From SAR86 cluster bacterium (GTDB lineage Bacteria > Pseudomonadota > Gammaproteobacteria > Magnimaribacterales > Magnimaribacteraceae), in the NCBI GenBank assembly GCA_023703575.1, contig CP097969.1, positions 124,001-188,000 of the forward strand: a stretch of 64,000 bases of DNA. The letters are read 5' to 3'. The notes below the pieces were generated by a model. It searched no databases and was not told the origin of the DNA. It was given only the letters and a program-made list of their open reading frames with translations. Made by a program: the position numbers and the translations under genes. Positions 10,039-23,258 of this stretch are shown in pieces (the stretch's first letter is position 1; every line of letters starts with the position of its first letter).

Positions 10039-10381
10039 AACTTATACACCCTCTTTAATGCAACTGACAGACGGAGCTGTAAATAAGATTTTATCTCTCA
10101 AAAGTAAGGAGTCAGAATCTGAAATACTGAATCTAAGGGTATACGTTACAGGCGGAGGATGTTCGGGTTTTCAGTATGGGTTTTCTTTTGATAATACGAT
10201 AGACGAAGATGACACCTGCATAGAAAAAGAGGGAGCTAATCTGGTTATTGACTCCTTAAGCTTGCAGTATCTTCAAGGCTCAACAGTAGATTACATAGAA
10301 GATTTAACGGGTTCAAAATTTATAATTTCTAACCCGAATGCTACTACAACTTGCGGATGTGGGGAGTCCTTCTCTATTTAG
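10031..10381 (+). CDS. erpA: Iron-sulfur cluster insertion protein ErpA
   Basis: A-type carrier that delivers [4Fe-4S] clusters to apoproteins. The 116 residues align along nearly their whole length with E. coli ErpA, including [17 protein letters not shown] and [17 protein letters not shown]. The three conserved ligand cysteines are Cys44, Cys108 and Cys110. It overlaps argC by 8 bases and its 3' end overlaps the convergent anmK by 8 bases, leaving no room for a dedicated terminator. Cluster-dependent clients within the window include glutamate synthase. Confidence 0.96.
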   Translation: MVETYTPSLMQLTDGAVNKILSLKSKESESEILNLRVYVTGGGCSGFQYGFSFDNTIDEDDTCIEKEGANLVIDSLSLQYLQGSTVDYIEDLTGSKFIISNPNATTTCGCGESFSI

Positions 10382-11483
10382 CAGGTAAATACACTTTACC
10401 TAAGTAGACTTTCTCATTGCTTCCTGTAATCGCGCTCATATCAAATTTGATATTATTAACTCTTTTGTATGCCAACCAAGCGAAACAAATAGCTTCTATG
10501 AAATCTGGATCTAGCCCGAGCTTAGCTGTCGTGTAACATTTTTCTCCCAAAAGGAATGATATCCTGCTCATCAAAAATTTATTGTGAACTCCACCACCAC
10601 ACATATATATATTTTCACTAACGATTTTAAGTTTCTCCAAAGAATTTGAGAGACTGCTTGCAGTAAGCTCTACCAAGGTTGCTTGAGTATCAGAAGGATC
10701 TACTTCTCGGTTTAGTTTCATTAGACAATCTTGAAGCCAAGTTAAGTTAAAGTAATCTGGGCCAGTACTTTTAGGTGGCTCAAGCGAAAAATAACTATCC
10801 ATCATCATTATATTCAGTAAGTCTTGATCTACAGTTCCTGATTTTGCCCATCTACCTTTGTTGTCGTAGTCTCCCTTTCTATTCTTTTTTGTCCAAGTAT
10901 CTAAAAGACAATTCCCTGGACCAGTATCAAAACCTTTAAGCTCTCCGCCACCTAATAAAGAAACATTAGTAATACCTCCTATATTTATTATTATTCTCCT
11001 CTTATTTTCTTCAGCGAATACTTCTTTATGAAAAACAGGTGATAAAGGTGCGCCTTGTCCTCCTTTCTCAATGTCATCATCTCTGAAATTGGAAACAGTT
11101 TGTAAACCAAGCTGATTACTTATTAACTGAGGATTACCAATTTGAAGTGAGAAAGGAGGTATAGAATTAGGTTCATGTTTTATGGTTTGCCCATGAGAAC
11201 CTATCGCCACAATTTTTTCTTTTTTCAAACTAAGAGATGCAATAAATTCTTCTACTTTATCGGAAAAAAATTCGCCTAGTCTTAAATCTAAATCTTTAAT
11301 TAGAGTTTCGTTAAGCTCTTTAGATCTTGTATTTTCACTAATTTCTTCTTTTATATTACTCGGTATATCGTAATTCTTTAGCCCAATTATGTTCAACTCA
11401 TTATCAGAAAACTCAACTGCTGCACAATCTAAAGAATCTGCGCTAGTTCCAGTCATTAACCCAATGTATATTTCACCCGCCAT
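10374..11483 (-). CDS. anmK: Anhydro-N-acetylmuramic acid kinase
   Basis: Phosphorylates and hydrates anhydroMurNAc released by lytic transglycosylases, opening the peptidoglycan recycling route. The N-terminal phosphate loop [14 protein letters not shown], the [13 protein letters not shown] segment and [11 protein letters not shown] are all typical. 369 residues equals the family norm. It starts inside the 3' end of the M23 peptidase gene (11-base overlap), so the two cell-wall genes are translationally coupled. AnmK-M23 adjacency is conserved in gammaproteobacteria. Confidence 0.95.
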   Translation of the reverse strand: MAGEIYIGLMTGTSADSLDCAAVEFSDNELNIIGLKNYDIPSNIKEEISENTRSKELNETLIKDLDLRLGEFFSDKVEEFIASLSLKKEKIVAIGSHGQTIKHEPNSIPPFSLQIGNPQLISNQLGLQTVSNFRDDDIEKGGQGAPLSPVFHKEVFAEENKRRIIINIGGITNVSLLGGGELKGFDTGPGNCLLDTWTKKNRKGDYDNKGRWAKSGTVDQDLLNIMMMDSYFSLEPPKSTGPDYFNLTWLQDCLMKLNREVDPSDTQATLVELTASSLSNSLEKLKIVSENIYMCGGGVHNKFLMSRISFLLGEKCYTTAKLGLDPDFIEAICFAWLAYKRVNNIKFDMSAITGSNEKVYLGKVYLPAK

Positions 11484-12777
11484 AAACTTCTCTTTGATTA
11501 ATTAGAGATTTATAATTATTTAGTTCATCCAGGAGATTTTGAGATTTTTTTCTATAGTTATTGATTTCAGAAGAATTTATGGGTGAGGCATTTGGAAATT
11601 TTACTTTAAGAGGGTCCGTGTGCTTTCCATTAACATGGAATTCATAATGCAAATGAGGGCCAGTTGCTAGACCGGTGCTACCTACATACCCAATTGTTTG
11701 ACCTTGTTTGACCTTACGACCAACTTTTGTTCTGGAGCTAAATTTGTCCAGATGACAGTAACGAGTAACATAATCTTCAGAGTGCTTAATCTTAATTTCA
11801 TTACCGCAACCTCCATTATATTCAGCAAATATTATTGTTCCATCACCAGTTGCTCTAATTGGAGAGCCCTTATTGGCTGCATAATCTACCCCTTTGTGTG
11901 CTCTTATTGTGTGTAAAACAGGATGTCTCCTATTGAGATTATACTTTGAACTTATGTAACTTAATTTCACAGGAGATCTAAGAAATGCCTTTTTTACATT
12001 TTGGCCATCAAGATTAAAATACTCTGAAGTTTTTGAATCCAAGTCATATCTAACTGCAATAAATTTTTTATCCCTATTATTAAACTCTGAAATAAGGATA
12101 TCCCCGTCAATTGCTTTTTCTCCATTAATAATTATTTCCTCATAGATTATGCTGTAACTATCACCTTTTCTTATGTCATGAGTAAAATCTATATCCCAAC
12201 CATTAATATAAGCCAAGTCCATTAATACACTGTCCGGGACATTCTCCTTTAGACCGGATACATACATTGAATCTTCAATAATCACGTGCTTAAAGACTTT
12301 AACTTTTTCTATTTTTGATAAGTATTTTGAGATAGAGTAACCATCCTCATTTCTTTCAGCTTGTATGCCACTCTTAATGTCATCAATATAAAACATTTTC
12401 AGCAGCTCTCCTTTGTCATTCATTAAGATCTTGATCTTATCTCCGACTTCAATTTTCGATAGAAGACTGCTTTCTTTGCTATTAATTAACTTGATTATGT
12501 CTTCTTGCAATACTCCGAGTTTATTCAGAATTGTAAAGAGTGAATCATTTCTTTTGATTAAAGCCTCTTTTTCTATTGGGGGTATGTCAATTTGATAGCC
12601 ATCAGTAAGGGAACTTAGAGAAAGTGATTTTGTGAGTTCGGAGTATTGATTTTCTTCAGCAAATTCTATGTTACTTAGTAGGCTAATAGAAATTATCAAA
12701 ATCAAGCCAATCAAAAGAGTAAAGATATGCTTTCTCGGAAAGTTTTTCAAAACATTGATTAATTCTCTAACCAGCAT
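11473..12777 (-). CDS. M23 family murein endopeptidase, MepM-like
   Basis: Predicted to cleave peptide cross-links so that new peptidoglycan can be inserted. One membrane anchor or uncleaved signal lies at residues ~18-36. A LysM-like/OapA region follows and the C-terminal LytM domain carries the zinc ligands of HKGVDYAANKG (H-x3-D) and the HLH motif in TGPHLHYEFH. The 434 residues match the length of E. coli MepM (440). The gene is divergent from tyrS with only 44 bp between start codons, and it leads the M23-anmK pair. Confidence 0.88.
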   Translation of the reverse strand: MLVRELINVLKNFPRKHIFTLLIGLILIISISLLSNIEFAEENQYSELTKSLSLSSLTDGYQIDIPPIEKEALIKRNDSLFTILNKLGVLQEDIIKLINSKESSLLSKIEVGDKIKILMNDKGELLKMFYIDDIKSGIQAERNEDGYSISKYLSKIEKVKVFKHVIIEDSMYVSGLKENVPDSVLMDLAYINGWDIDFTHDIRKGDSYSIIYEEIIINGEKAIDGDILISEFNNRDKKFIAVRYDLDSKTSEYFNLDGQNVKKAFLRSPVKLSYISSKYNLNRRHPVLHTIRAHKGVDYAANKGSPIRATGDGTIIFAEYNGGCGNEIKIKHSEDYVTRYCHLDKFSSRTKVGRKVKQGQTIGYVGSTGLATGPHLHYEFHVNGKHTDPLKVKFPNASPINSSEINNYRKKSQNLLDELNNYKSLINQREVYGG

Positions 12778-12806
12778 AAAGTCGAATCATACCCTAAAAA
12801 AGGACA

Positions 12807-12812
12807 TATAAT
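12807..12812 (+). promoter_or_regulatory. -10 element of tyrS, candidate leaderless start
   Basis: A perfect TATAAT ends 9 bases before the tyrS ATG. Transcription starting 6-8 bases downstream would begin within about 3 bases of the start codon. No Shine-Dalgarno is found at normal spacing, and no convincing -35 is seen. Confidence 0.5.
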
Positions 12813-12821
12813 AGAATAACA

Positions 12822-14012
12822 ATGAGCAAAGAGAACCTTGAATTACTCACCAGAGGGACTGAAGAAATTATCCCTGAAGAGAGCTTTTTGGAGCAAATAA
12901 AATCAAAGAAAAAGTTAAGAGTTAAAGCGGGATTCGACCCTACCTCGCCTGATTTACATTTAGGCCATACTGTACTTTTGAATAAGATGAAAATCTTCCA
13001 AGATTTAGGTCATGAAGTAATTTTTTTGATTGGAGATTTCACTGGTCTTGTTGGTGATCCTTCAGGAGTAAATGAAACACGCCCAGTTCTAACTCAAGAC
13101 CGGCTTGATAAAAATGCAGAGACTTATAAAGAACAGGTTTTCAAAATCTTGGATCCTAATAAAACAGAGATCAGATTTAATTCTGAATGGATGAACCAAG
13201 TTGATCCTTCTGAATTTATTAAAATGCTTTCGTCCTATACAGTCGCAAGAATGTTAGAGCGGGATGATTTCTCAAAAAGATATAAATCTCAGCAGCCGAT
13301 TTCTATTCATGAATTTTTGTATCCAATTTTACAAGGGTTTGATTCTGTAAAATTAGAAGCAGACGTTGAATTAGGTGGAACAGATCAGAAATTTAATTTA
13401 CTTTTAGGTCGCGAAGTCCAAAAACACTATGGTTGTAATCAACAATCCATTATGACTGTTCCTCTTCTTGAAGGATTAGATGGTATTAAGAAGATGTCTA
13501 AATCTTTAGGAAATTATGTAGCTCTGGAAGATAGCCCTGATGATATGTTTGGAAAAATTATGTCAATTTCCGACGATTTAATGTGGCGATATTTTTCTCT
13601 TTTAAGTTTTAAATCATCTGAAGAGATATCTAATCTGAAAGAAGAGATCAAAGAAGGAGCTAATCCAAGAGATATTAAGTTTTTACTAGCTGAAGAAATA
13701 GTTGAAAGATTCAATAACGGTCTGGGCAGCAAATCAAAAGAGAATTTTATAAACAGATTCCAAAAAGGAAATATTTCACAGGAACTTGACGAAATAAATT
13801 TTGAAATCTCGGAAAATTCAGAGCTTTTAACTAGAGTCTTAAAAGAATCAGAGTTACTAAAGAGCACTTCTGATGCCATCAGGATGATAAAACAAGGTGC
13901 GATTAAAGTTAACGATGAAAGAGTTTCAGATCCTAAATTCTTATTAAAAAAAGGCTCTTCGAATCTGGTGTTGGTAGGTAAAAAGAAAGCCGCAAGAATT
14001 AATATAAAATAA
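12822..14012 (+). CDS. tyrS: Tyrosyl-tRNA synthetase
   Basis: Charges tRNA-Tyr. Class I signatures are present: the HIGH variant HLGH in [12 protein letters not shown] and KMSKS in [12 protein letters not shown]-terminal S4 RNA-binding domain covers roughly the last 60 residues ([17 protein letters not shown]). At 396 residues it resembles the TyrZ-type enzyme found in Pseudomonas at the same position, next to the rRNA operon side of this cluster. Read-through from this gene into the rRNA leader is possible since no terminator is evident between them. Confidence 0.96.
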   Translation: MSKENLELLTRGTEEIIPEESFLEQIKSKKKLRVKAGFDPTSPDLHLGHTVLLNKMKIFQDLGHEVIFLIGDFTGLVGDPSGVNETRPVLTQDRLDKNAETYKEQVFKILDPNKTEIRFNSEWMNQVDPSEFIKMLSSYTVARMLERDDFSKRYKSQQPISIHEFLYPILQGFDSVKLEADVELGGTDQKFNLLLGREVQKHYGCNQQSIMTVPLLEGLDGIKKMSKSLGNYVALEDSPDDMFGKIMSISDDLMWRYFSLLSFKSSEEISNLKEEIKEGANPRDIKFLLAEEIVERFNNGLGSKSKENFINRFQKGNISQELDEINFEISENSELLTRVLKESELLKSTSDAIRMIKQGAIKVNDERVSDPKFLLKKGSSNLVLVGKKKAARINIK

Positions 14013-14048
14013 TAAAGAAAAACTTCTATGAAACACCATATTATGTTG

Positions 14049-14054
14049 TATACT
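14049..14054 (+). promoter_or_regulatory. rRNA operon promoter -10 (P1-like)
   Basis: TATACT followed directly by GCGCTGCC closely resembles enterobacterial rrn P1 promoters, where TATAAT is followed by a GC-rich GCGCC discriminator that makes them sensitive to ppGpp/DksA. The surrounding sequence is AT-rich, so the GC discriminator stands out. The -35 region around 14024-14031 is weak. The leader to 16S would be about 155 bases. Confidence 0.5.
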
Positions 14055-14095
14055 GCGCTGCCCTCGTTCGCGAAGGGGAGTTTTTTAAAAGTTTT

Positions 14096-14117
14096 AATAA
14101 GTAATTCGTGTGGGCGC
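14096..14117 (+). repeat. 5' arm of 16S rRNA processing stem
   Basis: This leader segment is complementary to 15790-15811 in the spacer after 16S. The 22 positions pair with only two G-U wobbles. Such leader-spacer stems enclose 16S and are cut by RNase III in proteobacteria. A small hairpin (GCGCTTA...TAAGCGC) starts at its inner edge. Confidence 0.8.
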
Positions 14118-14214
14118 TTATAATTAAGCGCAACTTACCAAAGTCAGTAATTAATCCATATTTATATAGATTAATAAGCTGATTTAGTGTCATTTTGGCA
14201 CTTAATTCAAAATT

Positions 14215-15767
<1,553 letters not shown>

Positions 15768-16053
15768 AACTAAAATCGTTTTTTTGTAGGCGTTCACACG
15801 AATTACTTATTTATCTTTGATCTCTTTAGAGATTTTAGATGCGTTTTTTAACATTTTTATAAGTTCAATCAAGTCATATCAAAAGCATTTATGTTTTAGA
15901 TATGCAAATTAACTATTCATTAAAGGTTTTATTATCTTTTAATCTGAAGCCTTTTATGAATAACTGCAAAGTAATTTGGCGTTTTGTGTTTTTTAAAACA
16001 CATACAGTAGATAGAAATGCTTGAAAATATCATTAAGTTAATTGATGTAATAT
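15768..16053 (+). other. 16S-23S internal transcribed spacer, no tRNA
   Basis: 286 bases with no tRNA-Ile, tRNA-Ala or other tRNA visible; no cloverleaf, no GTTCRANNC T-arm and no CCA end. It contains the 3' arm of the 16S stem (15790-15811), a boxA-like stretch TGCGTTTTTTAACA at 15840-15853 that could recruit Nus factors (weak), a TTTTAAAACACA inverted segment near 15985-16003, and the 5' arm of the 23S stem at its end. Confidence 0.85.
15790..15811 (+). repeat. 3' arm of 16S rRNA processing stem
   Basis: Pairs with 14096-14117 in the leader across 22 positions, with G-U wobbles at two places. This fixes the outer limits of the 16S precursor. Confidence 0.8.

Positions 16054-16060
<7 letters not shown>
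16042..16060 (+). repeat. 5' arm of 23S rRNA processing stem
   Basis: Complementary over 19 bases to 18944-18962 with a single G-U wobble. The inner part is the 5' end of mature 23S pairing with its 3' end, as GGTTAAGC pairs with GCTTAACC in E. coli. Confidence 0.8.
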
Positions 16061-18943
<2,883 letters not shown>

Positions 18944-18951
<8 letters not shown>

Positions 18952-18962
18952 TATTACATCAA
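18944..18962 (+). repeat. 3' arm of 23S rRNA processing stem
   Basis: Complement of 16042-16060; closes the 23S precursor stem just before the 5S spacer. Confidence 0.8.
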
Positions 18963-19013
18963 GTAATTTTTTGATATAGTCAATTTGCTAAATAGATTGA
19001 ATTTATAAGTTTA

Positions 19014-19131
19014 TGTCTGATGACCATAGCAAGAGTGAACCACCTGATACCTTTTCGAACTCAGAAGTGAAACCTTTTAGCGCCGATGGTAGTGTGGTTG
19101 CGACCATGTGAGAGTAGGACATCGTCAGACT
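19014..19131 (+). rRNA. rrf: 5S ribosomal RNA
   Basis: About 118 bases. The core CGAACTCAGAAGTGAAA, AGCGCCGATGGTAGTGTGG and GAGAGTAGGACATCG blocks match bacterial 5S. The terminal TGTCTGATGA pairs with TCGTCAGACT to form helix I. It is the last gene of the operon, 62 bases after 23S, with no tRNA following. Confidence 0.97.
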
Positions 19132-19140
19132 TTTTTATAT

Positions 19141-19175
19141 AACCCTTCTAATTTTTCAATTAGGAGGGTTTTTTT
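19141..19175. terminator. Intrinsic terminator of the rRNA operon, shared with panK
   Basis: A 12-bp stem (AACCCTTCTAAT with ATTAGGAGGGTT, one G-U) is followed by seven T on the plus strand; the opposite strand also ends in a shorter T-rich tract. The 3' end of the convergent pantothenate kinase gene lies inside the stem, so the same hairpin may stop transcription from both sides. Confidence 0.85.
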
Positions 19176-19986
19176 CTGCCAATAATAATGCTCCAAGAGC
19201 TGAGGCATATTCTCCATTTTCCGGGAAATGTGGTGTAAATCCTGTAATCGAAGCAGCTTCTTCAAGTGACTCTTTAAGACCATTAAAAGAAGGGGCTCTT
19301 CCAACAACTACAATTTGTTTGGCCTCGAACATCATTGCCACTGAAGTTGCTATTCTGGCGGCGGTTTGACCCACTAAGTTAACAATACCAGCTGCAATAT
19401 CTTCCTTAGAGTAGTCACCTTCAATCTTAGTTATCTTTCCAAAATTAACAGCAGTTGTAGAGGGAGGTAATTGACCTATGGGACCTGATACGACATCTTC
19501 CAATATCAAGTCAACCTGACTTTTATTACCTTTTTCTGCTAGTGATGCGATTTCAAAAGGGTCACTAGTGTCTAATAGCAGTTTACTTAAACCTAGGACA
19601 GTCCCTCCACCAACTCCTGTACCAGAGCAATGCGTAAATATTCCATTTTGTGCATGAATACAAGCGGTACCTGATCCAGCACTAACTATAATTACTGAGT
19701 CTTCTTTATTTAATCCAGAGAGACTCATTGAGCCCTCTCCTATCGCTTCTATTTCATTTATGTGAATAATAGGAGTTGAATCTATTTCATCGCCTAACTC
19801 TAAATGTCTGCCACCAGTAACTGCCAAGAAACCCTGATTTGAAGTAAAGTCCTTATCAGGAAAGAGTTCCCTAATTCTTTGGTGATTCAATTCTTTAGAG
19901 CTTAGCTCCATACTATGGACTAACTCGTCACCATTTCTTCTAAGTGTATCTGTTACTGTAATACCAAAATCAGCAGATATATTCAT
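19156..19986 (-). CDS. coaW: Type II pantothenate kinase (CoaW/Fumble family)
   Basis: Predicted to phosphorylate pantothenate, the first step of coenzyme A synthesis. The actin-like ASKHA fold is indicated by an N-terminal ADFGITVTDTL phosphate loop and SAGSGTACI. The type II hallmark SGTGVGGGTVLGLSKLLL is followed by VVVGRAPSFNG. Type II enzymes (Staphylococcus CoaW, eukaryotic PanK) differ from the type I CoaA and type III CoaX usual in gammaproteobacteria, so this is a somewhat unusual choice. 276 residues is normal for bacterial type II. The last codons overlap the rRNA terminator hairpin. Confidence 0.82.
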   Translation of the reverse strand: MNISADFGITVTDTLRRNGDELVHSMELSSKELNHQRIRELFPDKDFTSNQGFLAVTGGRHLELGDEIDSTPIIHINEIEAIGEGSMSLSGLNKEDSVIIVSAGSGTACIHAQNGIFTHCSGTGVGGGTVLGLSKLLLDTSDPFEIASLAEKGNKSQVDLILEDVVSGPIGQLPPSTTAVNFGKITKIEGDYSKEDIAAGIVNLVGQTAARIATSVAMMFEAKQIVVVGRAPSFNGLKESLEEAASITGFTPHFPENGEYASALGALLLAEKNPPN

Positions 19987-19991
19987 GGGGT

Positions 19992-19997
19992 ATTCTA
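19992..19997 (-). promoter_or_regulatory. -10 element of the pantothenate kinase gene
   Basis: TAGAAT on the minus strand ends 5 bases before the ATG. No Shine-Dalgarno separates them, so the mRNA may be leaderless or nearly so. The match is imperfect, and an alternative TATACT lies ~22 bases further upstream. Confidence 0.3.
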
Positions 19998-20058
19998 TTA
20001 ATAATGAGTTAGTATAAGCGTGGTTATTATTATAAAGGGGAAATTAGTAGGTTTGTAA

Positions 20059-20793
20059 ATGGATATAAGACAGATAGTTATGGTCTCGGCTAAAAGAGAT
20101 CCAGTTGTTAATAATCTATGTGAGTTGTTTGAATGCGAAGTGGCTTTTAATGATCCCGGAGTTAGCCATTTTGGTCTTGAAAATGCCGTTATACCTATAG
20201 GAACAGACTTTTTAGAGGTAGTTAGTCCGAAAGAAGAAAACACAACAGCCGGGAGGTTCTTGGACAAGAGAAATGGCGATGGCGGTTACATGATTATAAT
20301 TCAAGTAGATAATTTTAAGGATTCAAAAGGCTTAGTAGAAAAGAATAATATAGAGGTTGTTTGGGAAACAGATTTACCCGAAGCAAAAGCTATACATCTT
20401 CATCCTAAACAAATGGGAGGGGCAATACTTTCTCTTGACTGGATGAATCCTAAAGAAAGTTGGAAATGGGCTGGACCGGAGTGGACAAGTTATATATCTG
20501 GACCTATATCAGGTGTAGATGGAGTCCAAATTCAGTCTGATAATCCTGAGGCCATGTTTCAAGACTGGCTCGATGTTTTAGGTAATCCCAAATCAAGTAA
20601 AGAAAAGTTAAAAATATTTTTAGATGATACCTGGTTAGAATTCATTCTGGATAGTGATGGAAGAGGTCCTGGGATCTCAGCTTTTAGCTTGAAGTCAAAA
20701 GATCACGATATAATTTACAGAAGAGCTGCAGAATTAGGTTTTGTAAGTGAAGGCATAATTTGTTTAGGCGGATTAAAATTCTATCTAGTATGA
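20059..20793 (+). CDS. VOC-superfamily (glyoxalase-like) protein
   Basis: 244 residues with two glyoxalase/bleomycin-resistance-like halves. The N-terminal half begins DIRQIVMVSAKRDPVVNNLCELF and includes FGLENAVIPIGTDFLEVVSP, a pattern seen in the Glyoxalase-like domain family. The second half has a shorter related module (GPISGVDGVQIQSDNP). VOC proteins are usually metal-dependent isomerases, lyases or dioxygenases, but no substrate can be inferred. Its stop overlaps the start of the subtilase gene (ATGA), suggesting cotranscription. A leader of about 40 bases contains AGGGGAAATT upstream of the ATG. Confidence 0.75.
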   Translation: MDIRQIVMVSAKRDPVVNNLCELFECEVAFNDPGVSHFGLENAVIPIGTDFLEVVSPKEENTTAGRFLDKRNGDGGYMIIIQVDNFKDSKGLVEKNNIEVVWETDLPEAKAIHLHPKQMGGAILSLDWMNPKESWKWAGPEWTSYISGPISGVDGVQIQSDNPEAMFQDWLDVLGNPKSSKEKLKIFLDDTWLEFILDSDGRGPGISAFSLKSKDHDIIYRRAAELGFVSEGIICLGGLKFYLV

Positions 20794-23258
20794 AGAAAAG
20801 TATTTCATACTTTTTTATGATTTTTCTCCTGTCTTGTGGGGGTGGCGGCGGTGGCAGTTCGAGTTCTCCGATTCCCCAAACTTCCACTGGTAGCGAAAGT
20901 TCTCAAAGTACAAATACGTCCTCCTCTTCAGCTTCCGCAACAATAACTACTAGTTCTTATAATCCTAATCTACCTACTTCAGGCTCAATTTCGCTTACCG
21001 GCAATTTTGACGCAGATAAAATGACCTATGAAGACTCCTCAGAATATAGTGATCAATATGGTTTAGGTTTAATCAAGGCATCATCTGCTTATGCGAGAGG
21101 AGCTACAGGAAGAGGTGCAATTATAGGTATCATGGATTCTGGCGTTGATATTTCTCACCAAGAGTTAAACAGCCCCAATAAACTTTTACCGGAAAGTTAT
21201 TTAGTCTATCCAGATAGATCACCAACAACTGATGAAAAACGACATGGTTCTCATGTTGCAGGTATCGCCTTGGGTGAAAGGGATGGATCTGGAATACATG
21301 GAGTTGCATTTGATGCTCAGTTATTTTTTATCTCCATAGAACTAGGAACTGCAGGTGACACTTATGATCCTGCAACTATTGATTCGTCAGTGGACTATAC
21401 AGGAATCGATAATAGTTGGTCTCAACTTGAAGCTGAGTTTGTTTCCAAGGAGGTGACAGTTGTAAACGGAAGTTTTGGCTATCAAGGGAATATAAATGAC
21501 TATACCGAAGAGAATATAAGGCAAGCATTTCCAAAAACCATTGAAGTATTAGCACAATCACAAAAAGCGGATGAAAATAAAACAATTTTTGTTTGGGCGG
21601 CTGGAAATGGTGGCAACTATGCAGATCAAGGAGTTGATTATTCAAGTCCAGAGGTATTCGGAGGTTTGGCATACCTTTTACCGGAGCTAAGGGGAAATAC
21701 CGCTGCAGTCGTTTCTGTCGATGAGGATGGCTCTATAAGTAGCTTTTCTAATAGGTGTGGTGTTGCACAAGATTATTGTTTAGCAGCTCCTGGAAATTCT
21801 ATCTTAAGTGTATATGCTCAAGATGAACCCACAATTGATTCTTATGGAAGAGCAAGTGGTACTTCAATGGCAGCACCTCATGTTTCAGGCGGAATAGCTC
21901 TTCTCGCTGATTATTTTGATGGACAGTTAGGTAATACAGAAATACTACAAAGACTTTTTACTACAGCAAATAAATCAGGTATCTATTCTATCTCAGAGAT
22001 TTATGGTCAGGGTCTAATGGATTTAGATGCTGCAACAAAACCAGTAGGTACTGCAATGATCGCCACGGCTGGTGCATCCCTTTCTGCCTTAAATCTCAAA
22101 GAAGAGGGAAGTTATATAGGTATAGTTGGCCCTGCGTTTGGTAACATTATCTCTAAAAAATTAAGTCAGTTATCTTATGTAGTTTTTGATGAATTAGGTG
22201 CCCCTTTTGAAAGATCTTTCAATGATCGCATACTTAATAACATTCCTAATATAAATTGGTTGACATCTTTTCAACTCAATCCAAGTAGAAGGGTTTATGA
22301 GAGATCAATTGCTACTAAAAATGGTTTTGTCCAATTAGGCATTAATGATGGCTACTTCCATGAACATAATGTTCTATCTTTGTGGGCTGATACTGAGAAT
22401 AAATTAGCCTACTTTTCATTTGAACAAAGATTTACCCAAAATAGTAAATTATTTTTTGGCAGCGGAACAAGTCCCAATACATATCTTTCATCAAAAAAAG
22501 GCTTCAAATATAGAGGAATTCCTTTTTTGGAGTATTCTTCTGATGGATCTTATTTTGGTATGGATATCGATATACCTTCAAAAAAATCTGTGCTTTTTTC
22601 ATTTTTTCAAGGCTCTCATCGAGATGGTAAAAGATTCGTAAATCAAATAGGAGATAGCAAAGGTATTCTTTTAGAGGTAAGAGATTATAAAGAAATGTCT
22701 TCAATCTCATATCAACTAGGGCTCACTACAAATAATACAAATTTATTAGGTATATCTTCAGAAGGAGGTTTTGGACAGGCTGATAAATCTTTAACTTCTT
22801 TTATTGGAGTTGACTTCTTAACTAGTGTGAAAGACTTTTGTTTTAAAAGTTCATTTCACGCAGGTATGACTTCTTCAACTTTCAATAAAATGGGAATGAT
22901 AGAAGATATAGAGGACACATACTTTTCGTCTTTTGATATAGGAATTTACAAAGACAATATATTTACTAACTCAGATTCATTGGGCGTGGAAGTGAATCAA
23001 CCTCTGAGGTCAGAACGAGCTAATATTAATTTCTCTCTTCCTGTTGGCAGAACAAAGGATAGACAGATAGTATTTCAAAACCTTAATCTAGATTTAACTC
23101 CTTCAGGAAGACAAATAAATTCTCAACTAGTTTATAACGCGAAAAGTTCTAACTTCTCCTTCTTTGGAAAGATAGGTTTAGTGTCTAACGAATTTCATCA
23201 AAAAGAAAACAGAGTGAAGCCATACTTTCAGTTCGATGTTGAATTAAGCTTAGAATAA
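20790..23258 (+). CDS. Lipidated subtilisin-like serine protease, autotransporter-like
   Basis: Predicted surface-located S8 protease. A signal peptide ends in lipobox LLSC (Cys16), followed at once by a Gly/Ser-rich linker. The catalytic triad is Asp116 (IMDSGVD), His152 (HGSHVAG) and Ser359 (SGTSMAAPHVSGG), with oxyanion Asn273. Residues ~430-822 have no protease motif and show alternating polar/hydrophobic stretches suggesting a beta-rich or barrel domain, as in NalP/SphB1 autotransporters. The protein ends ...FDVELSLE and not in Phe, which is unusual for a barrel. The ATG overlapping the VOC stop was chosen over an upstream in-frame start because it gives a clean signal peptide. Confidence 0.82.
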   Translation: MKKSISYFFMIFLLSCGGGGGGSSSSPIPQTSTGSESSQSTNTSSSSASATITTSSYNPNLPTSGSISLTGNFDADKMTYEDSSEYSDQYGLGLIKASSAYARGATGRGAIIGIMDSGVDISHQELNSPNKLLPESYLVYPDRSPTTDEKRHGSHVAGIALGERDGSGIHGVAFDAQLFFISIELGTAGDTYDPATIDSSVDYTGIDNSWSQLEAEFVSKEVTVVNGSFGYQGNINDYTEENIRQAFPKTIEVLAQSQKADENKTIFVWAAGNGGNYADQGVDYSSPEVFGGLAYLLPELRGNTAAVVSVDEDGSISSFSNRCGVAQDYCLAAPGNSILSVYAQDEPTIDSYGRASGTSMAAPHVSGGIALLADYFDGQLGNTEILQRLFTTANKSGIYSISEIYGQGLMDLDAATKPVGTAMIATAGASLSALNLKEEGSYIGIVGPAFGNIISKKLSQLSYVVFDELGAPFERSFNDRILNNIPNINWLTSFQLNPSRRVYERSIATKNGFVQLGINDGYFHEHNVLSLWADTENKLAYFSFEQRFTQNSKLFFGSGTSPNTYLSSKKGFKYRGIPFLEYSSDGSYFGMDIDIPSKKSVLFSFFQGSHRDGKRFVNQIGDSKGILLEVRDYKEMSSISYQLGLTTNNTNLLGISSEGGFGQADKSLTSFIGVDFLTSVKDFCFKSSFHAGMTSSTFNKMGMIEDIEDTYFSSFDIGIYKDNIFTNSDSLGVEVNQPLRSERANINFSLPVGRTKDRQIVFQNLNLDLTPSGRQINSQLVYNAKSSNFSFFGKIGLVSNEFHQKENRVKPYFQFDVELSLE

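Noticed and set aside
15768-16053. tRNA genes in the rRNA spacer
   Set aside because: I scanned for acceptor, anticodon and T-arm motifs and saw none.
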